Source: Ichthyophis bannanicus
Lineage: Eukaryota; Chordata; Amphibia; Gymnophiona; Ichthyophiidae
DNA: 64,000 bases
Assembly: GCA_033557465.1 (NCBI GenBank)
Contig: JAWIIG010000037.1
Span: forward strand, 1,054,001 to 1,118,000
Direction of reading: 5' to 3'
Part shown: positions 39,420-50,933 of the stretch, in pieces
Layout of the letters: each line of letters opens with the position of its first letter
Position numbering within the stretch: position 1 is the stretch's first letter
Made by a program: the position numbers and the translations under genes
The notes under the pieces: generated by a model
Seen by the model: the letters and a program-made list of their open reading frames with translations, nothing else
The model's database searches: none
What the model was told of the DNA's origin: nothing

Positions 39420-41254
39420 ATGCCCAAGGAGTCAAAAAAACCCAACAGGTTGCGGCTGGAGTGCCGCCTTGGGTTTGGGGGCCTTAGGCTTATGCGGGCC
39501 GTGCCCCTGTCCCTTAGCCTGCTTACCCTATTCCAAGTACTGGAAGTAGTTTTCAATAGCCTTCCTCTTCTTTGGGTAAAGAGTTCTTTTGCCCAAAGCC
39601 TTCCATCGGAAAGGGTCAGTGGGTTTTTTTAGCGAGCCTGGCCCTGGTCAGGAACTTGGACTCCAGCTTGGCGGCCTTGTCTGTCATGGACTTGCCGAAG
39701 ACATTCTTCCCCCGGCATGAGACATTGACCAGCTTTCCCTACACCCATTGCTCCAGGTTGGAGGCCTGGCAGTGGGCACTAATGCCCACTGCAGCTACTC
39801 TGGCCACCAATTCGAAGCTGTCATAGGCTGCATGAGTGATGAATTTGGAGCACTCCTTGACCATCAAGGTCAGGGTCCGAAACCGCTGAAGAGGCTCTTT
39901 TGTCAGTCCAGCCAAGAACCAAGCAAGTTCCCTCGCCATGTCTCACAGGTACATGCCCATACAGAGCTGGTGGACCTGGATCCAGCCAATGATAATCGAG
40001 CCCTGTAGCACTCTCTGCCAAGGCATCCATGGGGCACTAAGGAGTGCATCATTTGGCTTTTAATCCTGTGCATGGCCGACTCCAACACCAAGAGGTTATG
40101 AGGCAGCTGTGCCTTTTGCAACCCGAGGCTCCTGCGGACTCGGAACATGGCATCAAGCCGCCTGCTCACAATTGGCACCAAGGCCAGGGTCTACCACATA
40201 TGGAAAAAAAGCCGAACCAGCACCATGAATGCTTCCCTCAGACTCTGTGGTGAAGGCCATGGCCTTTGCCATGTCCCGGACAAACTCCAAGAAGGAAAGG
40301 ACCTGTGCCAATCCTCTGGAGGGAAGGAGTCCAAAGGGACATCCCGATGGAGGCAGGTGTCGAGGGACTCGTCATCAGTCTTCCAGTCTGACCGAGTCAG
40401 AGAAGACCTCGAGAACCCTCAGGGCCATGCCAAGTCACCGGTGCCACGAGGCCCCGTGAGCCCCTGCGATCAGAACTGGATATGCTGGCTGGGGAAAATG
40501 GGGAAATCCTCCGCCCTGAGTGGGACCATGAATGGGGCCTGAAATCGCCTCGAGGCCGATGGCACTTGAAGACTAGTTCCACGACCTCCGGAAACACCCT
40601 CATGGTGGAAGGGCAAGTGGTCGGGACCCATGACCTGGAGGAACCGGGCATCAGTCTGTGCTGCTGGGTCAAGAAGGCAGTGATGTTGCGTTCGAGGGCC
40701 ATCATTCTGACCTTGAGGTCACGAGGCTCCACAACCAACAGCAGCCTGGGTACCAATGCATGAGAGATTGGAGTCAAACACCGATGACATATTCTCACGC
40801 TGGAGCACCTTGGAGGACCGTTCCCAGCCATCGCCCTCAGCATCAGGCCAAGAGCTCTGACATGGGTGACCATGGGACTTACCCACAGCTGCGGCATCAT
40901 CTCCTAATGACACCGATGACATCCGGCTCTTCGGGGGACAGCTCTCGGAAGAGGATCCCCTCTCCTACGCCCTACGACCTTGGGGCTCAGAATGGGCACG
41001 GCCATGATTCAAGGCCGAGGCCACCATGGCAGCTCCCAAGGGCACCAACTATGCGAGCAACACTAGAGCCGAAATGGAGGTCTTCCTGAACATGCACTCT
41101 CGTTGCACTGCATGGTTCTTCCATCCCCTGTTCATCACTTACTGACAGAGCCCACAAGAGGAATCATCGTGGTCCACACCAAGACAATGGAGACAAAAAC
41201 CATGCAGGTCCGAGTGGGAAATGGTGCACCACAGCGGTCACATTGCTTGAACCC
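39420..41254 (-). pseudogene. DIRS3 Gag (broken)
   Basis: The start near 41254 reads MFSASGFKQCDRC, the Gag zinc module start, but the second Cys pair is lost. Further fragments: RRLDAMFRVRRSLGLQKAQL (~40170) and TAYDSFE-like / QASNLEQWV (39760-39900). Many frame changes. Confidence 0.75.
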
Positions 41255-41539
41255 ACTGGCCGAGAACATAGCAGAGAAGATGGCGCACACAAGATCAAAC
41301 TCAGGTGTCCTGGCCAGGGAGCGCATGAGCACTGAGAAAAGACCCCGAAGGGCGAAAAGACCCAAGAAAAACACAGCACCAAGGCAGCAGTGGACTCAGG
41401 AGGGCGAGAAGGCACTGGTACGCATACTGAAGTAGGAAAAATTCAAAAGAGTGAGAAAAGAAAAATCAACCGTTTCCGGGGTGCAGACGAACGTCCGATG
41501 GGCTCTGCAAAAAAAGGAGACTAAGGCAAGATGGCACCC

Positions 41540-41680
41540 TTATGTGGGAAGGCAGCCATGCATGTGCGGTGGATCTTCCAAAGGCTTTCTTTGAAAGCTG
41601 GGGAGAGGTTACCATGCAGACTCCGTCAGAGTCAAAGTCACCCATATGTGAAGACTGACTTACTGCTTGTTTCCAGAAAA
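41540..41680. repeat. DIRS3 terminal repeat (5' end)
   Basis: Matches, in inverse complement, 34440-34600 and carries the CACCCATATGTGAAGACT block with the edge CTTGTTTCCAGAAAA. Confidence 0.82.
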
Positions 41681-41696
41681 CACAGAAGCTATCCGT

Positions 41697-41993
41697 TTTA
41701 TTTATTTTTATTTTATTTTTTATTTAGCTGTATTTATATTCCGCTTTTCACCGGGTCAAAGCGGTCAATTGGAGGATACATTTAACACGAGGGGATATGA
41801 CACACATACGTTAATACTTACAGGGAACATGGGCAATGGAGGGTTAAGTGGCTTGCCCAAGACCACAAGGAGTGCCTATAGGACTAGAAATCCCAGTCCC
41901 TCCGGCCTGAGATTGCTGTCCCCAGGTGGGACTTGAACCCCCAGCCCTCCAGCCTGAAGTACCTTGTCCTAACCACTAGACCACTCCTCCCTC
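41697..41993 (-). mobile_element. tRNA-derived SINE, reversed
   Basis: Minus strand: A box around 41975 (AGTGGTCTAGTGG), B box GGGTTCAAGTCC near 41935, SINE body, and tail GACCGCTTTGACCC ... AAAGCGGAATATAAATA then (aaat)n at 41697-41725. The tail hairpin has its own paired variant. Confidence 0.85.
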
Positions 41994-42403
41994 TGTTCAA
42001 ACTTGGAAAGATAACTTCTGACACTTACACATCATTAGTATATCAACTTGTACTGTAAATGACTTGTAAATAGGTATCATTTTGATAATTTAGCTTAAGT
42101 ACTAGAATAAAGTACTGCCAAATTAGGCAACAATTTAGGGAGGCCTGTAAAATGTGTTCAGGATTTGAAAGGCTAGCATTGACAACTGTCTGACTTGTTT
42201 CAGGATTGTACTAATTTTTATGTTAAAGCCCCGATGCTAGAAGCATGGGTAACATGCCCTGATATTTTTCAGAGTTTAAAACCTCTCAGCTCCATGCAGC
42301 AAAATGTGCTGCCATTAGCACAGATGACAATGCAGTGTTTTCGCACAATTTTCTGCACTAGTATAAGTACAGAATCCAAGAAGGGATCTAATGTGAACTT
42401 CCA

Positions 42404-42460
42404 GGTTGTCCTGCTAGACCAGTCCAGACAAATGGGTTTTACTGCTTTACCAATAGATGT
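42404..42460. repeat. Terminal-like repeat shared with 49735-49765
   Basis: CCTGCTAGACCAGTCCAGAC here is the inverse complement of GTCTGGACTGGTCTAGCAGG at 49739-49758. Class unknown. Confidence 0.45.
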
Positions 42461-42465
42461 GGAGT

Positions 42466-42758
42466 GGAGGAGTGGCCTAGTGGTTGGGGCAAGGTACTTC
42501 AGGCCGGAAGGTCGGGGGTTCAAATCCCACTAGAGGACAGCAACCTTGGGCCGGAAGGACTGGGGTTTCTAGTCCCACAGGTGCTCCTTGTGGTCTTGGG
42601 CAAGCCACTTAACCCTCTATAGCCCATGTTCCCTGTAAAATAGTTATCTCCAAGTTATAATGCCCTGTTCAATGTAATTTCAGTTTGTTCAATGTAAACC
42701 GCACTGATGCAGAAAAGCGCGGTATATAAGAGAATGTAAATAAATAAATAAAATAAAT
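42466..42758 (+). mobile_element. tRNA-derived SINE with L2-like tail
   Basis: Nearly identical to 12134-12470 but without the duplicated spacer. A box TGGCCTAGTGG, B box GGTTCAAATCC, tail hairpin AACCGCACTGATGCAG ... AAGCGCGGTATATAAG. ATGTGG flanks both sides (possible target duplication). Confidence 0.9.
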
Positions 42759-42759
42759 G

Positions 42760-44940
42760 TGGCGACATCACTGCTGCTGCTACTGATGCAGCTAGGGGCA
42801 CATTTCTGTCTCTAGCAGATGGTGGATGCAATCTGATGCAACTCTGTTGAAGACTGTTTTAGCTCCTGAGTAGCCATCCTAAGGGGGATGCCTTTCTCAG
42901 TAGAGCTCAAACAGTAGATGTTGCCAGGAGAATAAGGATGAGCTCCCCAAAAGTTTTAATTGACCAATTGAGCAGCACAAGATTTCTACTGGATCAAAAC
43001 TGTTTGCTTTGCACCGCCTTAGTGCCCCATAATCCCATCCTCTCCCAGCTCCCCCAGGACAGCTGTGTGTATGGAGGCCTAGACAGGAGGGGAGTGGCCT
43101 GAAGCACAGCATGGGCTGCCTTTCTCAGGCTCCCCCGATGCGTATACTGTTTTGTTCTTTTTAGCTTCTGCATTCTTGCAGCCACTGCAATGGAGGGGGT
43201 GGCCCAATCTCGTCCATTGAGTGGTCTGATGGTCACATCCGGTAGCCGCCTTGATACCAGCCTTTAAATCAAGCCATGGTTACACAAGCATTGAGTCTGT
43301 GCTGAAAAGTGCTCACGCTTACTATCTGCATTAGTTAAGCGTATGCTATGCATTGGTTCCACACGGAGAGCTCTATACCTTTCCACCATACAGAGGCTGT
43401 CTATGCCTCAACTACACATGGGGTCTGTGAACAGCCACAGTGTGTGCCAAGACTATGCATGGTGTCTGCATGCAGGAGCTGTGAGGCTTGGTATGTTTGG
43501 TTTGCGTACTCAGCTATGATTGTTAGTGTGCCACTTAAGAAGCCTGTGCCTTAGACACTCGCATGTCAACTCTGAAGAAGCGCTGCTTGACCTGAGGCAA
43601 ACGCTGGGTTGGTTCAATGGATTCCCTCTGTAGGTACTGTACAGAGGAACCCAAGGACTCTTCAGGAGTGGATCTCCCGGGGCCCTGGCAAAGGCACCCC
43701 TTCACATATGCTTTCGAGATGGACAACTGCAAGGGTAGATGTTGAAAAGGACAATGCCCTGACCTCGGACTCATCTTATCTCACAGTCTGGGTTGTTCCC
43801 CTCAACTTCTTCTTCTTCCTCAGACTAAGCCTATGGGAGCAAGGGCAATCCCTTCCAGTGGAGAATCGAGAAGCAACAAAGAGCCTTCAGCCCTGGTCCA
43901 CATTCTTCAGCCCTGGTCCACTCCTTTCTCCTGCAAGCATGGTCTTTCTGGCAGGGCAGCTCAGATCGAGGCCCCTGATCCTCATGGTAATCCTTCATGC
44001 AGCTAGGACATTATGTGGCAAGTAAATGTCACCATAATCAATACACACAAATGGCTGGGCTAACAGCAGCGCAACAGCGCATTTAAATCCATTTACATGG
44101 GTGGTAATGAAGCAATTAGCTATGCAGTACAGATGCAGAGAACTGCACAGAAGACCAGAAAGCTGAGCTCAATACTAGCATTTTAATGTGATGTCTGAGG
44201 CAACATTAAGGGTTAGCTCATAGGTCTGCGATCAGAGCTGGTGGGAAATTCATGCCCGTTTCTTGAGCATACAGCTCCTGCAACCTTTTTATTTGTCCGA
44301 GCAGAATTTCTGTGCAAAATAATATTGCTTTATGTCCCAGACAGCATTCCAGAAATATTATTTCTGCTCAAATACTGGCATTCATAATTGGCAATATAAT
44401 TCTGCACAGAATGATGATAATTATGGATCAGGTAGCAGTCCAGCGCATGCACACGTGCCAAATTGTTTTTCCTTTTTTCTGCGCAATACACATGTAGTGT
44501 CACAGATCCTCATACGCCTGCCTGTGCCTGGCTTGCTCTCCTTATTTAGCTCATATTTTATTTTGTGCATACAGTAACTCATTAGCAGGCCATTTGCTTA
44601 CAGCATCACTGAGCAAACCTCCACATTAAACTTGTATTAGGAAACCCTGCGCTAGAACCTTAGAGCTTGGCACTACCACAAGGTTTCTGTATCAAGGCCT
44701 CTATCTGCAGTTCTCTAATTCAGTGCTTCTCAACCATTTGCTTCTGGAAAGTCCATACTGTGTCTTGGTAATAACAACCAAAGGTATGGCTCGGCAAGGG
44801 CTTATGAGGAGCTTGAAACATCTCTAATGGACAGTACCTCTGAGAATAGCCACCTGCTTATGGCTCAGACTTATTTCCCCCCAAGGAGAATGCAGAGACC
44901 AGGAGGGGAAGGGCGAGCCTAGAGCAGACAGAGCAAAGAA
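42760..44940. other. No recognisable feature
   Basis: No supported gene or repeat match. Short frames here have no motif and no partner copy. Confidence 0.5.
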
Positions 44941-45805
44941 GAAGCTGACTTGGATTTAGTGGCAGTTACAGAAACATGGTTCACAGAAAACCATGACTGG
45001 GATGTAACTATACCTGGCTATACTTTATTCAGAAAGGACAGGGTAGGAAGAAGGGGAGGAGGAGTGGCACTATATGTAAAAACTACTATTAAAGCTTTGG
45101 AATTATAGAGCTTAAAAGGGAGAGAGGAGGCATTGTGGGTTAAACTAGAAAGAGGGAAAGAGAAATCTATTTGCATTGGTGTGATATACAGACCTCCCTC
45201 ACAAGAGGAAGAGGTGGACAGAGAGTTAATTGAAGACATACACAGCATTGCTAGGAAAGGGGAAGTGCTACTGAAAGGAGATTTCAATATGCCAGATGTT
45301 GATTGGCACATTCCTGCTGCAGTATCATATAGAAGTAAGGAGATCCTGGATTCTCTACAGGGAGAACTATTCAGGCAATTGGTAACAGACCCCACACGTG
45401 AAGGGGCCATACTGGACTTGGTGCTTACCAATGGTGAAAGTGTTTCTGATGTTGTAGTGGGAGATCATTTTGCATCCAGTGATCACTAGATGGTGTGGTT
45501 CAGTATTAGGACTAGGGCTGTTAGAATCCATTCCAAGGTGAGGATCTTAGACTTTAGGAAGACTAACTTTGCGAAGATGGGCCAATACCTCAGGGAGTCG
45601 TTAGTGGGATGGGAACAGCTGGGGGATGTAGAAAAACAGTGGGCAAAACTGAAAAGGGGTATTTTAAAGGCAACCAACCTTTTTGTTAAAATGGTAAATA
45701 AAGGCAAAAGGAACAGGAGACAGTTATGGTTTTCGAAGGAAGTAGCTGAAAAAGTGAAGAAAAAGAGGGAGGCCTTCATGAAATACAAGACATCACAGAG
45801 AGAGG
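44941..45805 (+). mobile_element. CR1 LINE fragment (endonuclease and linker), 3' part lost
   Basis: Collinear with 2145-2990: 'gacttggatttagtggcagttacagaaac' type start, GDFNMPDVDW (here KGDFNMPDVDWH), ASSDH followed by a stop TAG at 45486, then linker to KYKTSQRED. CR1 similarity ends at 45805 where a DIRS-B fragment begins. Confidence 0.85.
45140..45800 (+). pseudogene. CR1 endonuclease fragment
   Basis: The frame 45133-45489 holds VKLERGKEKSICIGVIYRPP, GDFNMPDVDWHIPAAV and VVGDHFASSDH; the TAG that replaces the next codon inactivates it. The frame then continues in 45490-45800 with WFSIRTRAVRIHSKVRILDF. Confidence 0.82.
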
Positions 45806-46800
45806 ACGTAGAAGGAGGAGGCTGGGAACCCCCCTCCCCTTGTAGGGGGATCTCCGGAGCCCTGGGAAGCTTGCGACATGGCCAAGTTAATTTCTTGTTC
45901 CACGGAGGTAGCCACTGCAGCACAGCCCCTGCAGATCCCTGCCTCTGAGGAAGTACCTCGCCGGGTGCCACAGGATGGACACCGAGACTTGGCCGCCATG
46001 GCCTTGAAAAGGTTACAGGAGCCCCTCCTGGGCTTTGAGGCTGAAACGCTGGGTCTAACCCAGGAGAGACTGTAGCGCTCTGATACAGAGTTAAACCGTT
46101 CCTTTACTAAGGGTGTATGCTCTCCACTAGTTGCAAAATTAGCAGTTCCCCTTTAACGAGTGAAACAAAATTGCATCAAAATTGAATCAAAATAAATTAA
46201 CCAAAACTAAATCAAAACCAAAACTAAAATAATTAAAGAAATACACATCCCTTAAAACCAATCCCCAGTACTTGCGGTTTAGGAATTCTTCAGCTGAGAT
46301 GTCTGGGCCCGACTCCGCGAACTGCAACCGTTGGCTCTACACGTGGTAGGCCGCACCACGTGGAGCCTAAACGGGAGTCACGAGTCTGCTCACAGCCTCG
46401 ATCTTCCTTCCGAATGCAGGATCAGGTCTGAGCACCGCGATTCCTGAAGAGCCTGAAAACCGGCGTTTAAAAACAGCTTCCCGCTGGAGTCGCGGCCTCC
46501 TGAGCTCGCCCCCGCGTCCCTCTGCTCCGGGACGGGGCCGGCGGTGAGAATGGAATCGCGGCGTTGCCTCTAGCGCTCAGCCACCAGGAGGGCTTCGGCG
46601 AGAGGCGAGGCAGGGCAGGGCTGCAAAGAAGTTGTGCAGGAGCCGGCCGGATAAACAGCTGAGAAGCTCTGCAAGGTCCTCCCCACTGCCGCCTACGGGA
46701 AAACCACCTCCGATCCCCGGCCCGTTCAGTCGGGGGGGGGGGGGGGGAGCAAGCAGGAGAATTAAAGGCACAGGACCTGCAACAACTAAAAGGTAAATCA
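45806..46800 (-). mobile_element. DIRS family B leader and Gag start (remnant)
   Basis: Minus strand: CpG-rich leader (46650-46300), then a frame from 45999 with SRCPSCGTRRGTSSEAGICR followed by GCAAVATSVEQEI, the same Cys motif as SRLRCLVCGAHRG ... EAGICRGCAA at 50936-51030. The fragment ends in CR1 at 45805. No RT or recombinase follows. Confidence 0.68.
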
Positions 46801-46864
46801 AAGAATTAAAAAACGAAAGTAAAGTAAGAGTAAATTTTGACTAAAAAGGGAATAACAAAAGGAA

Positions 46865-48850
46865 TAAAAAAGGAGTATCTGCCCTTGACCCACTCGACTG
46901 GGGGGACAGGTACCACTGCCTTCAGGTAAAACAAGTTGTCTAAGGTGGTCTGTACCATGGAACCTTTGATCACAGATCCACAGGGCAAGATGAAGGCATC
47001 GGGAATTGGCTCCTTGCATTCCAGGACAGCGCCAAACTGAATGTCTAGCACCAAGCAATCCTTGGTAATCTGAGCCCATTTCTGAAAGAAAAGGCAAAGC
47101 CTGCCGCCCACTGGAGGTACCGGGGAATGGGCCCCCAAATCTTCATTATGTAGCCCAGGAGGGTCCTCCTCTGGTAGAGGCTGCATCCTTAGGTCCACAC
47201 ACTCTATGAAAGGACTGAGAATGAACCCAAGGTCCTAAAACAGAGGGGAAGAAAAGCTTTCCAGGTCGGTAGTGAGGATAGTCTCGAGACCCCCAGGAAT
47301 CCAGTCACCATGCTCTTGATGGTCAGGAGGTGGCTTAACAGAAAGGGGCACTTGCCCGCTTCACAGTCCCCCTGGACCTATTTTATTTATTTACTTCTCT
47401 TATATACCGCGCTATTAAAATCAGTGCGGTTTACAACTGAACAAAAAACATACTGCAATGCCACACGACAATTGAGTTTTTACATTGAACATGGACGAGA
47501 TAACCTGGAGGTAACAGGGGTAACTAATTACAGAGTAATTATTTTATGGGAGGCAGTAAGATTTTGTCTCACCTAGGTCCTTCACCAGTTTCTCCAAATC
47601 TGTTCCAAACAGGAGCTTCCCCTAAAGACCAGATGAACCAACTAGGCTTTGGATGATGTGTCCACTGCCTAGTGATGGAGCCAAATCCACTGCCATGACA
47701 CAGTAGTCTAGGCATCATCCATGGTCGCCAGGCACACCAGGTTATACATGGCATCAGAAAGGAAGGCCGAAGCTGACTCCAAGAGAGAAGTATTATCATC
47801 AGGCGGAAGATATTGAATCCACTGGAGCAGGGGTCATGAAGTCAAGCTGGTAAAAACCCCCAGCTGCAGAATAGCCGCAGACATGACAAACTGACTCTTC
47901 AACAAGGAATCAACCTTGCAGTCCAGGACATCCTTTAAGGCCAATCCATCTGGTAACTGCCATGGCCTGTGCATCCACCTTGGGAATGTTAAATCACTCA
48001 TTAGGCTCCTCCTCGGGTAGAGCATAGATGATCTTATAGATCCTTAACCCTTTAGGCAGGGAGTTGGGCGAGTCCCACTCGGACCGGATCATACCTTTGA
48101 TCATCTCCGGGAACGAGACAACAGTAGTGGATTTCCATAACCCTTGAAGAAGCAGGTGTACGTTCTGCTCCACGCCAGAAGCATCTGCCAAGTTCAAGGT
48201 GGATAAGACCCTGGAAATCAATGTTGCCAGTTCCTCCTTCCAGAACAGGTGGATCTCGCCAGCCTCTTTAGTCTTCTGAAGGTGATAGGAGGTCCTCCTC
48301 CACATCAGAGTCCAACGCTGATTCATCAGGGTCTGAGGCATAGTCAACATCTCAGACAGACAGCTTCCAAGTGTTCCTCATCTTCAAGGAGTGTCCCGCT
48401 TAGCCAAAGGCAATTGAGCAGGACTTCCGAGTCTAGCCTGCCTGGGACGAGACTGTGTCTGGGGGCATCCAGAGGCCGCAGGGTCTGAATTTCCATGCCA
48501 GAAGGATGAGGCCTGTAGCAAAGAGAAAAAGAATTCCAGGGAAGCCAATCCGGACTCCAGAAGGTCTCCTCTCAGAAAAGGCTCCCCAACACCAGGGAGC
48601 ACAGCCACCATAGACCTCCTAGAGGATGAAGAATGGCTCAAAGCATGGTTGCTGGAGCCTCTGACCTGAGCATTCTTACCCTTAGCACCATCCTGCACCT
48701 CCTGAGATAGGAAACGGGAGACTAACTGTTCCCCTTCTGAGAGGGGGGAAAATATGCAGAAGCTGCTGTACAGGAAAGGCAAAGTACAGAATCCAAGGAT
48801 GAGGCTCCTCACTTGCCACAGATCAAACATTTCCTGGAGGAAGACAGAGA
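46865..48850 (-). mobile_element. DIRS remnant: Gag and RT N-terminus
   Basis: Minus-strand fragments: KCLICGK near 48826, EELATLISRVLSTLNLA (48230) similar to EELTALITESLQALNLA at 51470, a DGLALKDVLDCKVDSLLK segment (47900), and the RT start LFFQKWAQITKDCLVLDIQF (47080) like FAPRWEQITTEQWTLSIIRE. No intact frame. An L2 tail interrupts it at 47381-47545. Confidence 0.75.
47381..47545 (-). mobile_element. 5'-truncated L2-like 3' end
   Basis: Minus strand: AACCGCACTGATTTTAATAG CGCGGTATATAAG hairpin followed by (aaat)n toward 47381. Confidence 0.75.
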
Positions 48851-50036
48851 GTTAGGGTATCAGAGTGCATGTTAAGGATGCATTGGCCCACAAGTGTGCA
48901 TTAACTGTGCTTTTACAGAATGTGCATTAAAGGCACTAGGGAAGGAACACGTGTTGGAGCCGCTTGGGTGGAACACTCGTTAGGACTGCACGATCCACAG
49001 GCACACAATAGGCAAAAATGTTTACTAACACGTGCAGAAAACGGCAGGAAACCACCACCCAGCACCAACAGTCGCTAGCAGTTCACCCCAAATCATGTCC
49101 TTCAGAGATGGAACCAGCAACCCCCAAAAAAGACAATGACAAGGTCAAGCCTTGGTACTCACCCCCCCCCGAGAGCCTTGGGCAGAGGATCCGTGCCAGG
49201 CTCAGCTCTACTCCCCTAAAACTGCTCCACTTGCTGGGTTTATATTTTAGCAGCATCGTGTGAAAGGTGGCAGGCAGGTAGATCCCTCTGACAGCCTTCT
49301 GTAATCTTCGAGAAAGAGCAAGGGGGGGTGCGGAGGTTGTGTGAGGCTGCTTCAGACTTCCAGATCCTTCCAATTTGTGGCTGCTCAACAGGCCCTTATC
49401 ATATGGGTGTGGAGATGAACCAATTTTCCCTCCTCCTATGGCTACCAAAAAGACCACAGTCTAGTGGAGCATTCCCCACATCACGTTCAAGTGAGAGAGA
49501 GTCATCCCTTTAGAGCTTGAGATGGTCATTCACGAGTGTTTAATCAATGTATATTCCTCTCTATCTTCAGATTTTCTACAGAGGAGAAAATCCATCCACT
49601 ATCTGCTGGAGACAAAGAAATACTGAAGGGAACTCTGGTGGCTGAGGCTGATAGAGCATGGAATAACATCATTGAAACCTGGGCTTTTCATTGGTCTTTG
49701 TCTCCACCAATATGCTGGTAGGGGAACACAATCCACTTGTCTGGACTGGTCTAGCAGGATGATATGGAAACACATTTTATTTTCCCCCGATATCGATTGT
49801 AATGAGTGATCCATATCTAAGCTTCCTGGAGTAACCTGGATACTCTGGAACCCCGTGCAAAATCTCTGACTTGAACATATTTCCCACACAGAACTTATTT
49901 TTATTTAACAGGTTTTTTATAACACTATCATTTCAGAATTAACATGTCGGTAATAATTTAATTACGTTAGCTAATTTTTCTCTGTCTTGTATGCATGACA
50001 TACCTGGATGATTTTCTGTTCAGCCCAAAAATATTT
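48851..50036. other. No recognisable gene; one shared terminal-like repeat
   Basis: Only 49735-49765 has a partner in the window (42404-42424, inverted). A C-run at 49163. Nothing else supported. Confidence 0.45.
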
Positions 50037-50933
50037 CCTTATCGGTCCTCCAGTTCAGTCCTCCACCACTGAGTAGTGCACCTCCTCCTGCAGCATGGAG
50101 ACTGGGCATGTCAGAATCGTGACATCACTGGATGTCCCTGCTGGTCTCTCCCATCAGCTTCAGTGGGTCCAGTCTCCATGCAGCAGGAGGACGTAGTGAG
50201 CCTAGATGCTGGGCTCACTAGAGAAAGGATAAGGAGCATTAGTTAGAATAGTTTGTGTTAGGGGGTTTATCTTAAGGGTTTATTTTATCCCCTATAACCG
50301 TTATTAATTTTGGAGTGGTTTCTAAAAAAAAAAAAAAAAAAACTTTAGGATTTGAACCAGCTTCTTGGGCCTTCAGATTCTCCCAATGAGACTGCTTGGG
50401 TGCCGGGAACTGCTCTCCGCTCCTGGTTCGAATGGAGGGGAGTTGAGCAGCGGTTGAATAACTTGGACGGTGAGGCTCAGATTGCCACATGGTGGAAAGG
50501 GTCAGTTCATCCAAGACCGGCAAGCCCTCTCCGCGGTCGCTGCTTGTACGTTCCGGAAAGCAGCGTCGCAAATTGCAGTGCATTTGAACGCGGCGGCGCA
50601 AGAGATCGCCTGAGGGCGCTTTGAAGTCCGGTGGAGCGGGTGAGTGAGCTGGCGAGCCGCGTTCAGGCGCGAAGGCTAAAATCCCTAATTGGGGGCTTCA
50701 GCGGCGGCAGGCAGCTCTTCCCGTGCAATTTGGACCGTGCGGGGGGGAGGTCGCAGGCCGACAGCAGCTCAACGAGGCGTTCATAAGCCTTATGGAAGGC
50801 TGCTTATTCTTAGAATTCAGTTAATTTTGTATAATTTAATTTAATTCAAGCCTTAATGGGATTCAGCTGAGTTTGGCTTAGTTTCAGTTTAAAAACACAC
50901 CCTTCCTTTCTTTTTTTTTGGTCTTAGGGCTCA

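Larger units (their letters stand above)
34422..41680 (-). mobile_element. DIRS3: decayed DIRS element
   Basis: Left edge GTGTAGTTACTCACCTGTAA, right edge TACTGCTTGTTTCCAGAAAA, ICR at 34676-34785. It belongs to a sister family of DIRS1/2 (same layout, different edges; also at 1-667 and 61567-64000). Interrupted by an L2 scrap (36090-36412) and a TG...CA element (36722-38259). All frames have many stops and shifts, so it is the oldest of the complete DIRS copies. Confidence 0.88.

Noticed and set aside
43565..43615. Possible hammerhead (CTGAAGAAG ... CTGAGGCAAACGC)
   Set aside because: The GAAA core and a paired stem I are missing.
42760..44940. Short open frames of 60-140 codons
   Set aside because: No motif, no second copy, and lengths expected by chance.
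45878..46075. Plus-strand 65-codon frame
   Set aside because: It is the antisense of the DIRS-B Gag Cys motif on the minus strand.
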